The position numbers and the translations under genes are program-made. The notes below the pieces were generated by a model, which was given only the letters and a program-made list of their open reading frames with translations, did no database searches and was not told the DNA's origin. Of a stretch of 64,000 nucleotides of DNA, positions 9,162 through 21,268 are shown one piece after another (within the stretch, counting starts at the first letter, position 1; the number at the start of each line of letters is the position of its first letter). Location of the stretch: assembly GCA_047495785.1 (NCBI GenBank), contig JBLDXI010000029.1, forward strand, positions 1,674,001 through 1,738,000, in the 5' to 3' direction. The DNA comes from Lepidodermella squamata (taxonomy: Eukaryota; Gastrotricha).

Positions 9162-11502
9162 ATGAGTGATATTCCGAACGCTGGAGAGGCTGCTGGCATC
9201 AATCCAGAAGCAAAACGAAGCGATAAGAATCTTGTGCGCGAGGAGAACGGTCGATTCGCACCTCAACTACCTTACAGTCGAAGAAATAGGATCAAACGCA
9301 ACTTGAATCGATTCTGCATCTTTTGCAAATTGAGCTTCTCAACAAGTTACCTGAAAAAGCATATAATGAAGTTTTGCGCGGACGCTAAGGTGGCTCCGGC
9401 AGCAGCAGTGGAAGAGGCTGTACGAAATGTTAGACGTGCCGTTATCGACAAAAATGTGTCCAACAAGCGTCCCGCCTCACCTGCTAAATCAAAACGTCCG
9501 TTTACAAATTTGGAAAACTTCTACACTCCAGGTGATGTTCAGAACAAAGCCTCAAAGCGCGCAGACGAAACATCACGCAATGAAATAAGCTGTCATATTT
9601 GTAACTCACTGCTATCTCAATCTGGGACTTCTTCTTCTGACATGAGCTGCAATTGCGGGCTTTCCAAGACTTCAAATCTGCCGGCTCAATCTGTCCGCGG
9701 GTCGCCGCAAGATTCTGAGCTTGGAACAAGCTGCCGCTGCTCTCGGTGTGGTTTGTCTACCCCTGCAAATCGTCATTCAACTGCTGCCTCTTCATCAAAT
9801 GAGAGTTGCCGATGCGAGTTTCCCTTAGGTAAAAAACTTTACTCGCTATAATGCCGGTTTTCATTTTCACTTTCAAATAACAGACGGAATACCCTATGAT
9901 TCTTCGACGCCTATCTTTCCAAGCGCAGTTGCGAGAAATTCATCTCACCCAGTTGGTTTTCGAAAACACGTTGACAGCATCAACTTGGTTCGTGCATCGA
10001 ATGCAGAAGATACTGGCGAAAGCAGCTTTGATGGCGAACAGAGCGGAAGCGACGCGCTTGAGACTGGCGAAAGCAGCTTTGATGGTGAACAGAGTGGAAG
10101 CGATGCGCTTAACTCAAGCTTTTCCAGCTTTTCATCGGATGACGACGACGATCCATTTCCTGCTACATTTGCTCACATGAAATCGCTACTAACCGCTGGT
10201 CTTTCCGAAATACCCATGCCAGCTACCACGTTAGCGAAAAAAGGTGCCGTAACAACAGGGCCGACTCGCCATCAACCTTCGATCAAAATCCCTGGCCCGT
10301 TGAAATGTATTTCAACTAGTTCTTTCGAGCAGAACGTAGCTTCTGGGTCCACCAACTCTGGCCCAACACGCAATTCTATGTCCAAGGACCTATTCAATCT
10401 GCTGAGGGTTCGGTACGGCGATCGTAATTTCATGATCTATAAGCACCAAGAACCACGGAACCAGAAAACAGTTGAAACCAGGTCTTCGGGGCTGAAGACA
10501 GTCGTCGAGTTGAGCGGTATTCAATGTCTGGCAGATATGTTCAACGTGGATTTATGGTTCGACTTTTTTCAAAGTGAAAAATCCATCTCTAGTAAATGGA
10601 AAAAAGTCGACAAAGTTAAACCTTCAACTTCCCACGGAAGATTGATTGCTGCTCGTGATTTTCTCTTAAAATACCGGGATGGGTTTTTAATTGATCGGAG
10701 GGAGACTACCAAGGCAGAGCGTGACGCATGCGACGAAGTCATCAAGGATTGTCTCGACCCCCAAATCAAAATATTGAATAGCCTTCGATGGAAGGCTAAT
10801 CAGGTTCGAAAGCATGTGCGTATAACTGAAAACGTCACCATCTTCACTGCCCTTAAGTATGGTCAATTTATCGAAGAATTTATCGCCAGTATGGAATCTC
10901 AAGGTCTTAAGGTTCCATACACCTACCGAGTCGCGTTGATCGCCGTCAAAATGAACGCGAAGAACGGTTGTCGGCCTACTAGTATATTTGGCATGAAACT
11001 GGACGAGTTTGAAGATGGTCGGAGTGAAATCCCTGGGACTAAAACTGTTTATGTAGGTGACACGAAGCTTTCACATGGCTGCTTCCCTTACGTCACTCTT
11101 GATGATGAGCTGATCAACTTGTACACAGAATATCTTGAAAAATATCGCCCTAAGCCCCAAAATTCTGAAAGTGAACCATACGTCCTTCTTCGTCGTGACG
11201 GCATGAAGTTCGAGAAGCTCAATTATTATGCCAATGCCTTGTGGGAAAGATTCCTGTTGAGCTTGCCTGAATCCGAACGGCCCAATAATGTCACCTCATT
11301 TAAGTTCTCCATGCAAAGACGCATGATGCAAACAGCTTTCCGTAATAATCGAGTTCGTGATTTGACGCCGGAGATGAAATTAATGGTAGATCAGTTTCTG
11401 CATCACACCGAGACTACTGCTGTTGCATCGTACCAGCAATACTCGGCGCCTACTGACCACGCTTTTATTTTTGCCAAGTTCAATTCATTTATGCGTAGCT
11501 GA
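9162..11502 (+). CDS. Zinc-finger tyrosine recombinase-like protein
   Basis: Exons 9162-9828 and 9884-11502 (55-bp intron, frame kept) give 761 residues. Near the N-terminus is a CCHC zinc finger (C52, C55, H67, C72). Next comes a Ser-rich region with repeated SCxC motifs, then a low-complexity acidic stretch holding a 17-residue tandem duplication. The last ~450 residues fit the tyrosine recombinase fold. GCRPTSIFGMKLDEF carries Arg I (about residue 586), KLSHG could supply the beta-turn Lys, and SMQRR holds Arg II (about 701) with Ser where His is usual. HHTETTAVASYQQY gives box III His and the candidate nucleophile Tyr about 739, nine residues on. Known eukaryotic relatives are Crypton-type elements and genes domesticated from them. 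No terminal repeats were found, so a host gene derived from a transposon is as likely as an active element. Confidence 0.7.
10012..10113 (+). repeat. 51-bp in-frame tandem duplication
   Basis: Two adjacent 51-bp copies (10012-10062 and 10063-10113) differ at only a few sites and encode TGESSFDGEQSGSDAL twice. The duplication lies in the linker of the recombinase gene and preserves its frame, which implies it is recent and tolerated. Confidence 0.95.
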
Positions 11503-12371
11503 AATACTTGAAATTCCGATTGTTGATGATCCTGAACCGTGACGATCGTAATGCAATACTCTGAAGTTGCTATTATGTATTTATTATTTATTAATTTATT
11601 ATGAGTATCAGCGCAATTTTTTCACAATTACCAATTGGAATAAAGTTGGAAGGCGAATAAAACGCGGGATATGACTTTTTTACTCGTTTTGTTTCAATTT
11701 CAGGCAAATAAACGTATTTTAGCGGTATTCGTGGATTTATTTTTGCTGAATAAACTTTTTCAGGCTGGCTTCATCATTTTACAGTACCCTATAACAATAA
11801 ATCATTAGAAAACGCAATAAATCCGAAGATTCTGCTTTCCGTGCCAAAAATATAAAAATCTGCCCACGAATTATCTAACTGATAGATCTCCATATTACGC
11901 GTGAACAGTCATTTGAAGAGTTTTTAAGTTGTTTAGCCTTCAGAGCCTGTTGGTTCCAAGTATCAAGTTACAAATCAGTGTCTTCTCAGATATCAACCGT
12001 CAAGGAACTTTAAACTTTGATTCCAATAAGAATATAGGACCCTAAAAATATTGATATTCCTAAAACCAAAGTCATCGCAAAGCCCCTCAACAAAAATAGG
12101 ACGACTGTGCCCGCAAATAAACCGGACTTCTAGACAGGCCGATAGATTACAAGACGAAGCTTCGGCGATTTTAATAACAGGTTGAATAGAGCGGTCTTCA
12201 AAGCAAGCCCGAACTGAAAAATGTCGATGATCATTTTAAATAATGAGTAAATTGAAAGAAAAAGCGATCAAAATAGAAGAATGGAATACATACTAAGGTG
12301 GATTTTTTATTCCATTTTCAGGTGCTCGACAAATTAATATTTTAGAATTTTTGCGAATAAGAGGATATATG
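11503..12371. other. Intergenic, convergent gene ends
   Basis: AT-rich DNA between the ends of the plus-strand recombinase gene and the minus-strand propeller gene. Several AATAAA-like words occur just after 11570, as expected of polyadenylation regions. No coding or repeat feature is supported. Confidence 0.5.
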
Positions 12372-14181
12372 TCAGCTCAGGCCGAGGCATACAACTTCCC
12401 GCTCTGAAAGTGCGGCAATAATGTAAGCATTTCCGATGGCATCGACTGGAGTCGTGACAGCTCGAACCCAAGGCGCGTATATTTTGTCCGGCTTCTTCGT
12501 GTCCCCGTGCAAATTGATCGAAATAGAGCCAGCTGTAGGAACCATCGTCGCTAGTATTGGATTTGACGTCCACAAATGCTGCCACGGCTTGTTTTCAGTA
12601 TTTTCCTTATTGAGCTCAAATAGCTGAAGAAAAGGAAATAATAATAGTAAAAAATTACCATCCAAAGATCAGTGATAAAAATAAAAATAATAAAATTTAG
12701 ACGCGGGAAAAGAATTCGTCGAGAAGATAACATTTCGCATTTTTGGGGAATTTATTTTCGAAAGTTTGAAATAAACAATGAAAATTTAATTTTTATCTCA
12801 CTTGAACTCGATCATTGAGGCCATCAGCAATCCAAAGTGCGCCATCAGACTCGGAAAAGTAGACACCCAATGGGTAATTAAAATGCGCATCATCGCGTCC
12901 TTTTTCGGCGGAAAAGGTTTGTCCTAGTGCGGAGTCGACCTGTGAGTTGCCAATTCTCGAAATTCTGAAAATCATTAATCGATGCAACGAATCGACAACG
13001 GCAAGATGAGTAGTCGCCAAGTCTGATTGGTCGACGAACGCCGAGCAGTTAAACGGCTGAAAATCGACTGATTGCTGAATTTCCGTGATTTTCTCGCCAT
13101 TTTCCAACGACCAAACGCTAATTGAATTCGGCCGAAATCGATGGCAGACGAATAACAGGCCTTTTTTAGCCGCAAGCCCGAAAAACCATCGATAAAGTCC
13201 ATCACTTAATTTTTCAGGTTTTACGAAAGGCTTCAAATTTCGATCCAAGTCGACGATTTTTGGCTCTGGAGGTGGCTCGAAGCTAGCTATTGAACTTTTC
13301 GATTTCGCCAAGGCGTCACTCTCATCGGTGTTAATGATATTTGTCTCCGGTATATCGGTCAAATTTCTTGGACTCACCCCGGTCGACGGTGGTTCTGAAG
13401 TCAGGGCGTTGTTGACCAGCGAAGAGCGACGCCGGGATGACGGCTTTTGGGGTATATCTTGAACCCGTCTGCCTTCGTGTTCTACGGCTGAGAGTGAGAC
13501 CCAATACACGCCTGATTCAGCCGGGTGAAGGGTGAAATATATTAGGCCGGTATCGAGGTCCATAGCAGCGTGGCAAATTAGCGCTTTTTTGAGCTCGTCG
13601 GGGAAAACGACCTTTGCTTGCCATTCAATCTGAGCCATAGTCGCTTTTGAATCATCTGTTTTGATTGCCTAGGAAAGCATTGAAAGCTTGGAATTATTTA
13701 ACAAATTTCAATTACAATTCGGAATTTTGAAATTTAGTAATTTCACATTTAATTTTTTGACGAAGTGACAGTGAAATTCGCAAACAGTTTTATCGAATTG
13801 TCTCCCGATTTTTCATCATCGAAATTTCTGACTCGAAAATTACATCTATTATTTTTGGCTGAATTAAAGTAGTTTTTCACTTACGGAAATTGTCCCGTCT
13901 TCAGAAATAGCCAGTACAAGGTTCGATTGTTGTAGTAAAATCAAACTGATAACACTCGCCGGCGGGTCGAACCATTTTTTCGCCTTGTGGACGGCCAGCC
14001 GCTTCAGCCTAGCCCAGTAAATGTCTCTCACAGGCTTTGCCACCACATCTTCAGGAGCAGGAGCGCTTTTCTGGGCATTATCACTATCGTGTTTCGGCGA
14101 GGTTACAAGTTCGGAATTAGCTGCTGCCGGTGGTGCTTTACGAGGCGAAGATGGTACCCTGGTAAGAGGCGCTTTCGACAT
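12372..14181 (-). CDS. NHL-type beta-propeller protein
   Basis: Three exons in coding order: 14181-13885, 13668-12802, 12623-12372 (introns 216 and 178 bp), giving 471 residues. The first ~45 residues are disordered and Pro/Ser-rich. The rest alternates short beta-rich blocks such as SNLVLAISEDGTIS, TGLIYFTLHPAESGVYWVS and HFNYPLGVYFSESDGALWIA followed by DGLNDRVQV. The last block is a textbook NHL repeat (F.YP.GV...DG.LWIAD..N.RVQV). A Ser/Arg-rich insert (RRRSS) interrupts the propeller near residue 200. No RING, B-box or enzyme domain is visible, so a scaffold role is a guess. The first exon is preceded by the divergent intergenic region shared with the globin gene on the other strand. Confidence 0.65.
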
Positions 14182-15122
14182 TTTCTACCGCTTCTCATCC
14201 AGCCAGCTCAGCTCTTTACACGTGTGTGATAGTATTGGAACCTGAAACTGCGTTTTTATTGATTCATTTTGCGGTGTTCTTGCATTTTATTCTTTCTCAT
14301 CATTCATTATTCATCCAGGAGTGAAGCACTCGATTGGCGCGTCTCCAATGCATAGTTCAACCTCCAATCGATTAATTAACCTTTTCATGTTACAGCTTCA
14401 AACTTGAGGCTAGATTCGTTAACAGTGACAATATTTGGTTGAATTTGAATATACGCAATCATAAATCGAAGAAATGAATTGCTTTTATACAATATTTTAG
14501 AGGATAAATTGCCTTGAAAGCCATTATTGGGAATAATATAAATTGATTCACACAAATTCCTAAATGTAAGGTTATTCATCGGATATTTCTACCCATCAGA
14601 TTCAGTAGTCCAGATTTCCAGGCCTTTGAATCCTGTTGGATAGCCGCCAAGATCATAGGAAATCGAAATCCAGGTGAAATCCACGCCACACAGCCCATTT
14701 TAAAATTAACATTAAATTTTGCATCCATCAGCCATCAAAATTCATCCATCCTAATTAAAATACTGCATTTGACCATCCTGAAAGTGCACACAGTTCGCCA
14801 GACGCATGTCACCTTGCTCTGCCACTTTAATCGATAAAAAAACTTGTGCGACGTGTCACATCGGAAGTTTGCGCGTAAACCTTAGCAATAAACTAAGCGC
14901 ACGCGAGAGAGAAAAAACAGCTAATAAAAATCTTCGTCATCCGCGCACTTGTTGTTGTTAGTTCAAATGATGATTATGATGACGGGTAGAAAACAACGCC
15001 CGGTGTCACATTTCACCATAGAGAGACTATAGCGCTAACCCCTAGCGAGATTTGACATCGCATAGTGTCAATTATTTTCACCCGGTTATTTTTGTATTAT
15101 TTTGAACAAAAAAATATCAACC
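14182..15122. other. Intergenic between divergent genes
   Basis: This interval separates the starts of the minus-strand propeller gene and the plus-strand globin gene, so it should hold both promoters. AT-rich with no supported exon. A small inverted word pair (GCGCTAACCCCTAGCG) lies about 90 bp before the globin ATG. Confidence 0.4.
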
Positions 15123-16898
15123 ATGGGAGTATGCCAGTCGCAGGCCGCTGTCAAAACTGCTGAGCTCACTGCTGGTGTCACGCCGCCGGGCAATACCATC
15201 GGCGCGGAGATAAAGAAGCGGCTTAATTCGATCGGGAAAAAGAAGCCGACCGCCGCTGTTGCGTCGAAGCTGCCGAAAAAGCCGTCGGCTGGCAATTTGA
15301 AACGCGCCTCCATGGAGTCGAGCGAGTCGGTCGGCCTGCAGATGCGGCCGGCGGCGAATTCGGATCATTTCCACATGGAACTGCTCAAGTTGACGACGGA
15401 GGAAATTGTGCTGCTGTTCGAAACGTTCGAGCCAATCAAAAATAAGCGCGATTTAATCGCGGATGAAATTTATAAAAGGTTTCTCTCTTCATCTTTCATT
15501 TCAACTGAAATGTAATTTGCCGATTTCGTTTACAGTTTAAAAAGCAAGGTGCCCGGTGCTACCGACATCATGGACAAAATAGATCAACGCAACGACTCGT
15601 GGGAGAAAATTCCTCAAAGTGAGTCTCAGCTTTAAAATAGTTTCTTAACCCATTATATAGAGGGGCTCAGATAACAGATGAGAGAATTATCATTTCAGCT
15701 GTCGGAATTTTCTAAGAACATTGACATTCAAACTTCTTAAGATATTTTTCATAGAAAATCAAGGTCATTTTAACAAGTTCGAACATTGGACTGAATTTTA
15801 GGTATTGGATAGTAAATTGTGTAGTTTAGAGGTGTATGCAAATTCCAAAGCTGTCATCTTTCATCTTTCAGCCACTATTTTGCACACTATTTAAATCATA
15901 TTGGCTTGATTTAGCTTCATTTTACTTATCTGGCATATTCCAATTTCGAGCATTTCAGAGACGGAAACTAGCGGGAAAGCCTGAATTTAAATACTATCAA
16001 TTTTTAACTTGTGAACGCCGCTAGGGCTTCAATTCGATTTAGAGAACTGTTTGATGCAACCGGATGAAAACTTGAAGGTTGGAGACATCTCAAAATCTTT
16101 TTTGTGATATGAAGTTGAGGAAATTTAAAACTTGAATGATGATGATGGCTGGTCAGAGAAAATTGATCAGCTCAGTCGCCTTTTCAGGAAAATGCATATG
16201 TTTCGAAAACAATCTATTACATTTCTTCACTTTCTTTACCCTCTTTACAATTGGATGGTTAAAATTTAGGTTAAATTGAGGGTCAATAATCTATTTTAAT
16301 CAATTAGTTTCTTTGCTCGATTTGTTCCTTGATCTATGAATAGTATTTCTTAACTGTCTGTTTCTTTCCAGCTATCGTGCTTCTAAGTGGCGTGGAGAAG
16401 TGTTTACTGCGAATCAGAGACAAGCGCCGTGTCGAGGAATACCTGCGCAAATTAGTCGTCAGCCACGTGAAACACTTTGATGTATCAAAACAAATGTTCC
16501 TCGATGGCCTTGATGCAACTGGGGCCGTTGTGCTCAAACACATCGGCCAGCACCACACCCCACCTCCGAAGCCCGAAGACGACGAGACAACCCCGAAACA
16601 CATCTGGCAAAACTGTACCATCTGTACGACATGGGCTCGTTTCTTCGAACTGCTGCATAAATCGCTAGAGAAAATTAATACGGAATCACGAGGACACATG
16701 GCACTTTCGAAAGCAATTTCCGCTCCGGTCGGCTACGTCCTACCCCCTACTGCCATAGCGTTAGACGCTGAGGTGTGCCCGATCGAGGAGCACGCACCTG
16801 CTGGCATTCAAAAGAGCCTACCCCTAGCTGTAGAATGTCCAGTCTCATCCCTTCGCCAGCAGACGATTGCTGAAGAAGCGCCCGAAGATGCAACTTGA
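15123..16898 (+). CDS. N-terminally acylated globin-like protein 1
   Basis: Exons 15123-15478, 15536-15618 and 16372-16898 give 321 residues. The start MGVCQSQ has Gly2, Cys4 and Ser6, the pattern for N-myristoylation with possible palmitoylation. After a basic ~85-residue linker comes a globin-like region. LTTEEIVLLFETFEPI fits helix A, and SKVPGATDI fits the C/CD region. LLSGVEKCLLRIRD fits helix E, and LRKLVVSHVKHFDVSKQMF fits helix F with proximal His at about residue 178. WARFFELLHKSL fits helix H. By alignment position E7 would be Gln (about 146) instead of His. Family knowledge: membrane-linked, acylated globins (globin X type) exist in invertebrates and are thought to act in redox or signalling. 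Heme binding is inferred only. A paralogue follows in tandem at 17250. Confidence 0.6.
15619..16371. other. Large intron of globin-like gene 1
   Basis: This 753-bp intron is far longer than the common ~55 bp. It is AT-rich, and I see no transposon ends, conserved coding block or tandem repeat in it. Confidence 0.45.
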
Positions 16899-17249
16899 TG
16901 ACTCATTTTTCAGTTTCTTCTTATATTTAATAACTTTGATCTCATCACATACATACTCTTGATATGTTGCAAAGACACATTGATTTTTCTTCTCAGTAAA
17001 AAAGCTGGTCATTTATGCATGCGTGATGGTGCACGAAGTTTTTGAAACAGGACCCGAAACACAGCCCACTCGTCGTCGCTCTGTCTCGTGTCGAATTACG
17101 CGCGATGAGCAGCCATATATCATTATTAGCCGCCATACTTACCTTACCTGTGTATGTGAGTGTGTCAATCCAATTTCTGTAATATACGCAAAGTGACGAC
17201 GAGAAAAAAGCGCGCTCACAGCAGACGACACCTATGTTTGTCATTTTGT

Positions 17250-18367
17250 ATGGGCGCATGCTTAGCACCGACTGCTGTTGTAGCTGCTGGAGAAGATCCG
17301 AATCGACAAGGCCCGAATCGACAGTACGCAGGTCGTTACGTTGGCCCTAAGCGTATGACCCCTATCATCGAACTGACTTGCGATACACGACTTGACTCGA
17401 CTCTGTCAGTTACTACTAATTTGTCCCAGCCCAAGCAGAAGAATTCCAACGCTTCCGACCACGCTGATCAGGAAAATAAAGCCCCATCTATTCACCAACC
17501 GATTCATCACTCAGTTTCAGCTCAACTCTCTATCAGACCCCGAGCACCTCCCCAGCCAAATCCTCCAGAAATGCTGAAATCCATCGATAAACCCGACCAA
17601 TTCACTCCAGATGTTATTGCAATCTATCGCAACTCTTACAACAACATCACGGGAGCTGATAAGAAGGCCCTAGCCCTTAACACATTCAAAAAGTAAGCCA
17701 AAATAAGTTTTTATTAAGGTTTTAGTAACCCACTGCTAATCAAGTCGTCTACAAAGCGTAGATGCCCTGGAAGTTTAAACAGACAGCTTGATTAGCTCAA
17801 TTGGAAATCCTAATTTTCGAATTTTCCCTAACTCCGGAGTATACTATGCCTTAAACTACTATGCTCCAATGACTACTTTTACAAATTTTACAAATTTTTC
17901 TCAGGCTCATACGGACTATGCCTAGCGCTGCAACCTGTTTTGCTGCAGCTGCGGCGACTGCTTCAGAAGACGACGCCAAAGACACTTTGGATGGCGATGG
18001 GACTTCAAGCTTAATCCGAAAAGGACAGTCCCTACTCGGCGATCTTGAAGTTTGTCTGATGAGCCTCCATGACCCGAAACTGTTCAACACATGCACTGTT
18101 AACATCGCTCAACGGCAACACAGCTGGGTCGTTTCCAGGCAGATTCTACGAGTTGCAATTTTCGCGTTGGAAAGTGAAGTCCTCGCTACCATAAAAGCCC
18201 TATCCGACAAAATGCCACCTGACTGCAAGTGCAACTGCTCGGACCCGTATTCTGACAACTTTGTCGAATGCTTCATGTGTGATAGTTGGAAAAAGTTTTT
18301 TCAATTCCTCTTCAATCAATTCGTGTCAAAAATCAACCGACGACGTGTTACAAATGCTACGTGCTAA
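17250..18367 (+). CDS. N-terminally acylated globin-like protein 2
   Basis: Exons 17250-17692 and 17905-18367 give 301 residues. The start MGACLAP again offers Gly2 and Cys4 for dual acylation; this ATG was chosen over upstream non-ATG extension for that reason. A ~115-residue Pro/Gln/His-rich linker precedes the globin part. FTPDVIAIYRNSYNNI fits helix A, FKKLIRTMPSAATCF fits B-CD with CD1 Phe about 160, and KGQSLLGDLEVCLMSLHD fits helix E. NIAQRQHSWVVS carries proximal His about 220, and WKKFFQFLFNQFVSKI fits helix H. The E7 position aligns to Lys187 or its neighbour, not His. A Cys cluster (CKCNC, CFMC) sits between F and H helices and is unlike normal globins. It is divergent, so heme binding is uncertain. 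Confidence 0.5.
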
Positions 18368-18889
18368 ATGCCTGAAGTTGCGTGAACTCAATGCGTGTTA
18401 ATTGAGCGATTTGTGCTATCCGCTGCCAGTCTTTGTGCGATTGAGATTTCTCAATCTTGAAATATGTCTGGGATTGTGTTGATCTGATATACTAAGTCTA
18501 ATTTCTCAATGTAAATAGCGTGTGGATACAACAAGGATGCTTTTTCTCAGGTTTACTAAATGGCCGGGTCAGGTTAGAAACTATGGATTAAGAGAGATTT
18601 TCAGAATACATTCTCAGTTCGCGTGACTTGGAATGTTCGCGGACGACTTTTTGAGAAATTCCAGGCGAGGCGGTGTCAAAGGACTAGCTGTAAATGCGAA
18701 TCTGCTGCGGCTTGTAATTTTGTTATTATTATCGTTATTAATATTAATGTGGAATTCATGCCTGAGTATTTTTCATAACGACGTTTTTTTGCGTATCGAC
18801 CGCACACACTCACGTTATACAGTTTTTGCCAGACCTGCATTTTTCTCTTGGTAAATTTTTCAGCTGTAAAAGCAAGTAGAAAAAATACC
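18368..18889. other. Intergenic, upstream of ankyrin gene
   Basis: No supported exon. A GTAAATTTTTCAG string just before the ankyrin start might be the end of a 5'UTR intron. The remainder is AT-rich. Confidence 0.4.
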
Positions 18890-19651
18890 ATGGCTGATTT
18901 AACTCATCTGCGGGAACTTGTTGATAGCGGTGATCTCGAGCAGTTGAAAAAGGTCTTCGGATCTCCTGCTGATATTCTCAAGCACAAGTTCGAGTTTAAA
19001 TTTGATGTTAGCGTTGAAAACCAAACAGCTCTACACCGAGCCATCTTAGCTGGCCAGCTCGAGGTCGCCAGATACTTGATGTCTGACAAGGAGGCTCTGA
19101 AGGAGCACGTTAACGACAAGGATGACTTGGGCTACACACCCTTAATCGAGGCAGTCTCGGCGAAACAAAGCTACGTCGAGATTGCGCAGGCGCTCATCGA
19201 CGCCGGTGCTACGATTGTGATTTCAAACAGCTGTAACTGCTTGATAGTTGCAGCAGCCCAGGACAAACCAGAAATGGTGCACCTGTTGCTGGAAGCTCTG
19301 AAAAAGCAGAACAAGCTGGAAGAAGTGAATAGTGGGGACCAATCTGGCGAAACTCCTCTGATGAAAGCAGCCACGAATGGAAATGTAGGCATGATTGAGG
19401 ATTTGCTGAAATACGGAGCTGATGCGACGAAGGTTTCTGGCCCTGAATACCCCTATTCAGCTCTTCTTTATGCTGTAAAGTACGCCAAGGAGGAGAGTCG
19501 GCTGGCCACAATTAAACTGTTGGCTGATATTTACAGACAAAAGGATCCAAAATTGTTTGAATTTAAAGACAGTGATGGAAAAACAGCGCTTGATTTGGCG
19601 AAGGAAGCTGGCTATGCGGACGTTGTCGAGGAACTGAGTCGAACTGCCTAA
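18890..19651 (+). CDS. Ankyrin-repeat protein, soluble form (ANK-1)
   Basis: A single-exon 253-residue protein starting MADLTHLRELVDSGDLEQL. The cap contains a family signature (KVFGSPADILKHKF) and is followed by about six ankyrin repeats, for example QTALHRAILAGQLEVARYLM, GYTPLIEAV, SGETPLMKAATNGNVGMIED and GKTALDLAKEAGYADVVEEL. It ends right after the last repeat with no membrane segment. The paralogue 460 bp downstream shares cap and repeats but adds a tail anchor. Ankyrin repeats bind proteins; the partner is unknown. AATAAA follows the stop at about 19782. Confidence 0.85.
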   Translation: MADLTHLRELVDSGDLEQLKKVFGSPADILKHKFEFKFDVSVENQTALHRAILAGQLEVARYLMSDKEALKEHVNDKDDLGYTPLIEAVSAKQSYVEIAQALIDAGATIVISNSCNCLIVAAAQDKPEMVHLLLEALKKQNKLEEVNSGDQSGETPLMKAATNGNVGMIEDLLKYGADATKVSGPEYPYSALLYAVKYAKEESRLATIKLLADIYRQKDPKLFEFKDSDGKTALDLAKEAGYADVVEELSRTA

Positions 19652-20108
19652 TTTTTTGTTCCTGGTTCTATGACTCATGATAAGTACATTGAACTGCCAT
19701 TGCACGGATTGAAATAAGCTAAATGTTTCAAATTATCACATTTCAATATGGGAAATTCCGCATATTTTAATTGTTTCACTCAATAAATTATCCGATTCTT
19801 GAAATGCGTCGGGTTTTCGTCTGGCTTTAATAAATAACTTTGAAAGTAGGACGCGGTGTTTTTTATTGATCGTTGTCAGAGTTTACGCAGCTAGCTTTTA
19901 GCTTTCATACGTATGTTTTAGCGCCTGCACGGATTTTTTGCCTCTCAGTGCCAGATATACAAATACCTGTTATAAAAAATCTTCTTATTGTATATAACTA
20001 GTATACCCTGTAGAGAAATTCCGCCTCTATACACGCAATCTATTACTTACAAGAAGATATAATTCCCTTGTATTTATTTTCCCTACAGCAAAGAATAATT
20101 ATTTATTG
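19652..20108. other. Intergenic between ankyrin paralogues
   Basis: Contains the poly(A) signal of the first ankyrin gene at about 19782 and presumably the promoter of the second. Nothing else is supported. Confidence 0.4.
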
Positions 20109-20999
20109 ATGGCTGACCTTCTACTTCTCCGAAAATGTGCCGAGACTGGGGATCTTGCGAAAATTAAAGAGGTCTTTGGAACTCCAGCGCTGATTTTGAA
20201 GCATAAATTCGCCCAGGACGAGTACGAATGCAACGAGAATGCAACTGCCCTACATCGAGCTGCAGCAAAAGGTCAATTAGAGGTGGTAAAATACTTACTC
20301 TCCGATAAAGCTGCGACTCAGGAACATGTTGACGACGTTGATAGCCGGGGTTACACGGCTTTAACTGAAGCTGTTTCATTCGGGTCGATCGAACTCATTG
20401 CAGCTATGGTAAAAGCTGGTGCAAAGATGGAGATATTCCCTGGGGCCTCGATCAGCGCATTGGTCACTGCCGTATGCATGGATCGGCTCGATTTGGTTCA
20501 ATTTTTACTACAAGAGCTAAAGATTCAAAATAAGCTGGACACCATCAATGATACCGATAGTAATGGCGAGACTGCTCTGATGAAAGCTGCGCAGAATGGG
20601 AATCCGGTTATCATCGAAGAGCTGCTGAAACTTGGAGCGGATTGTTCTCCCAAATCTGAATCTTCTCAGCGAACAGCTCTTCATTATGCTGTGAATATGT
20701 ACGGTAAAGAGGAAGATCGCATCAAGTGTGTTAGGCTGATTGCTGACGCGATGCGAAGACGAGATCAAACGATGCTGGATTTGAAAGATAGCGATGGCTT
20801 GACAGCTCTAGATTTGGCGAAGCAAGGCGGCAATAGAGATGTGATCATAGAGCTTGGCGGTGCTGTCGATGAGCCGAAACCGACTGTCATATCAGAGGCT
20901 GCTTCGCCTCTGGCGAATCTCACGATTCTTACAGCTGGCATTCCTGTTCTACTTGCAGCAGCTGCTGTGGGAATGTGGCTCTACAAAAGGAGCAAATGA
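20109..20999 (+). CDS. Ankyrin-repeat protein, tail-anchored (ANK-2)
   Basis: A single-exon 296-residue protein from ATG (MADLLLLRKCAETGDLAKI). It shares the family cap (FGTPALILKHKF) and six repeats with the other members: ATALHRAAAKGQLEVVKYLL, GYTALTEAVSF, GETALMKAAQNGNPVIIEEL, RTALHYAVN and LTALDLAKQGGNRDVIIEL. After a short Pro-containing linker it ends in a hydrophobic helix (LTILTAGIPVLLAAAAVGMW) and KRSK, the arrangement of a C-terminal tail anchor with the ankyrin domain facing the cytosol. It is tail to tail with the receptor gene at 21269, only 269 bp away. Confidence 0.85.
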   Translation: MADLLLLRKCAETGDLAKIKEVFGTPALILKHKFAQDEYECNENATALHRAAAKGQLEVVKYLLSDKAATQEHVDDVDSRGYTALTEAVSFGSIELIAAMVKAGAKMEIFPGASISALVTAVCMDRLDLVQFLLQELKIQNKLDTINDTDSNGETALMKAAQNGNPVIIEELLKLGADCSPKSESSQRTALHYAVNMYGKEEDRIKCVRLIADAMRRRDQTMLDLKDSDGLTALDLAKQGGNRDVIIELGGAVDEPKPTVISEAASPLANLTILTAGIPVLLAAAAVGMWLYKRSK

Positions 21000-21268
21000 G
21001 AAAATGAGCTATTGTAAAATTGTTATCGGCAGAATTATTACCGCATAGTACCGACATTTTAATTCATGAATAATACATCTTTTTTTAAATAATAAAATAG
21101 TGAACAGAGCGACGTTTCGACTGGTGATTTATTTTTGCTTGTCACTGAGAATCTATTGAGACTCGATGAAAGATTCACTTCCGTTGAAATGGTAATTTAC
21201 AATGTTGAATGTTGAACATTGAACACGTGGTCCAATGTTAAAAGCACCCCGAAGAAGTGGTCCAAGCT

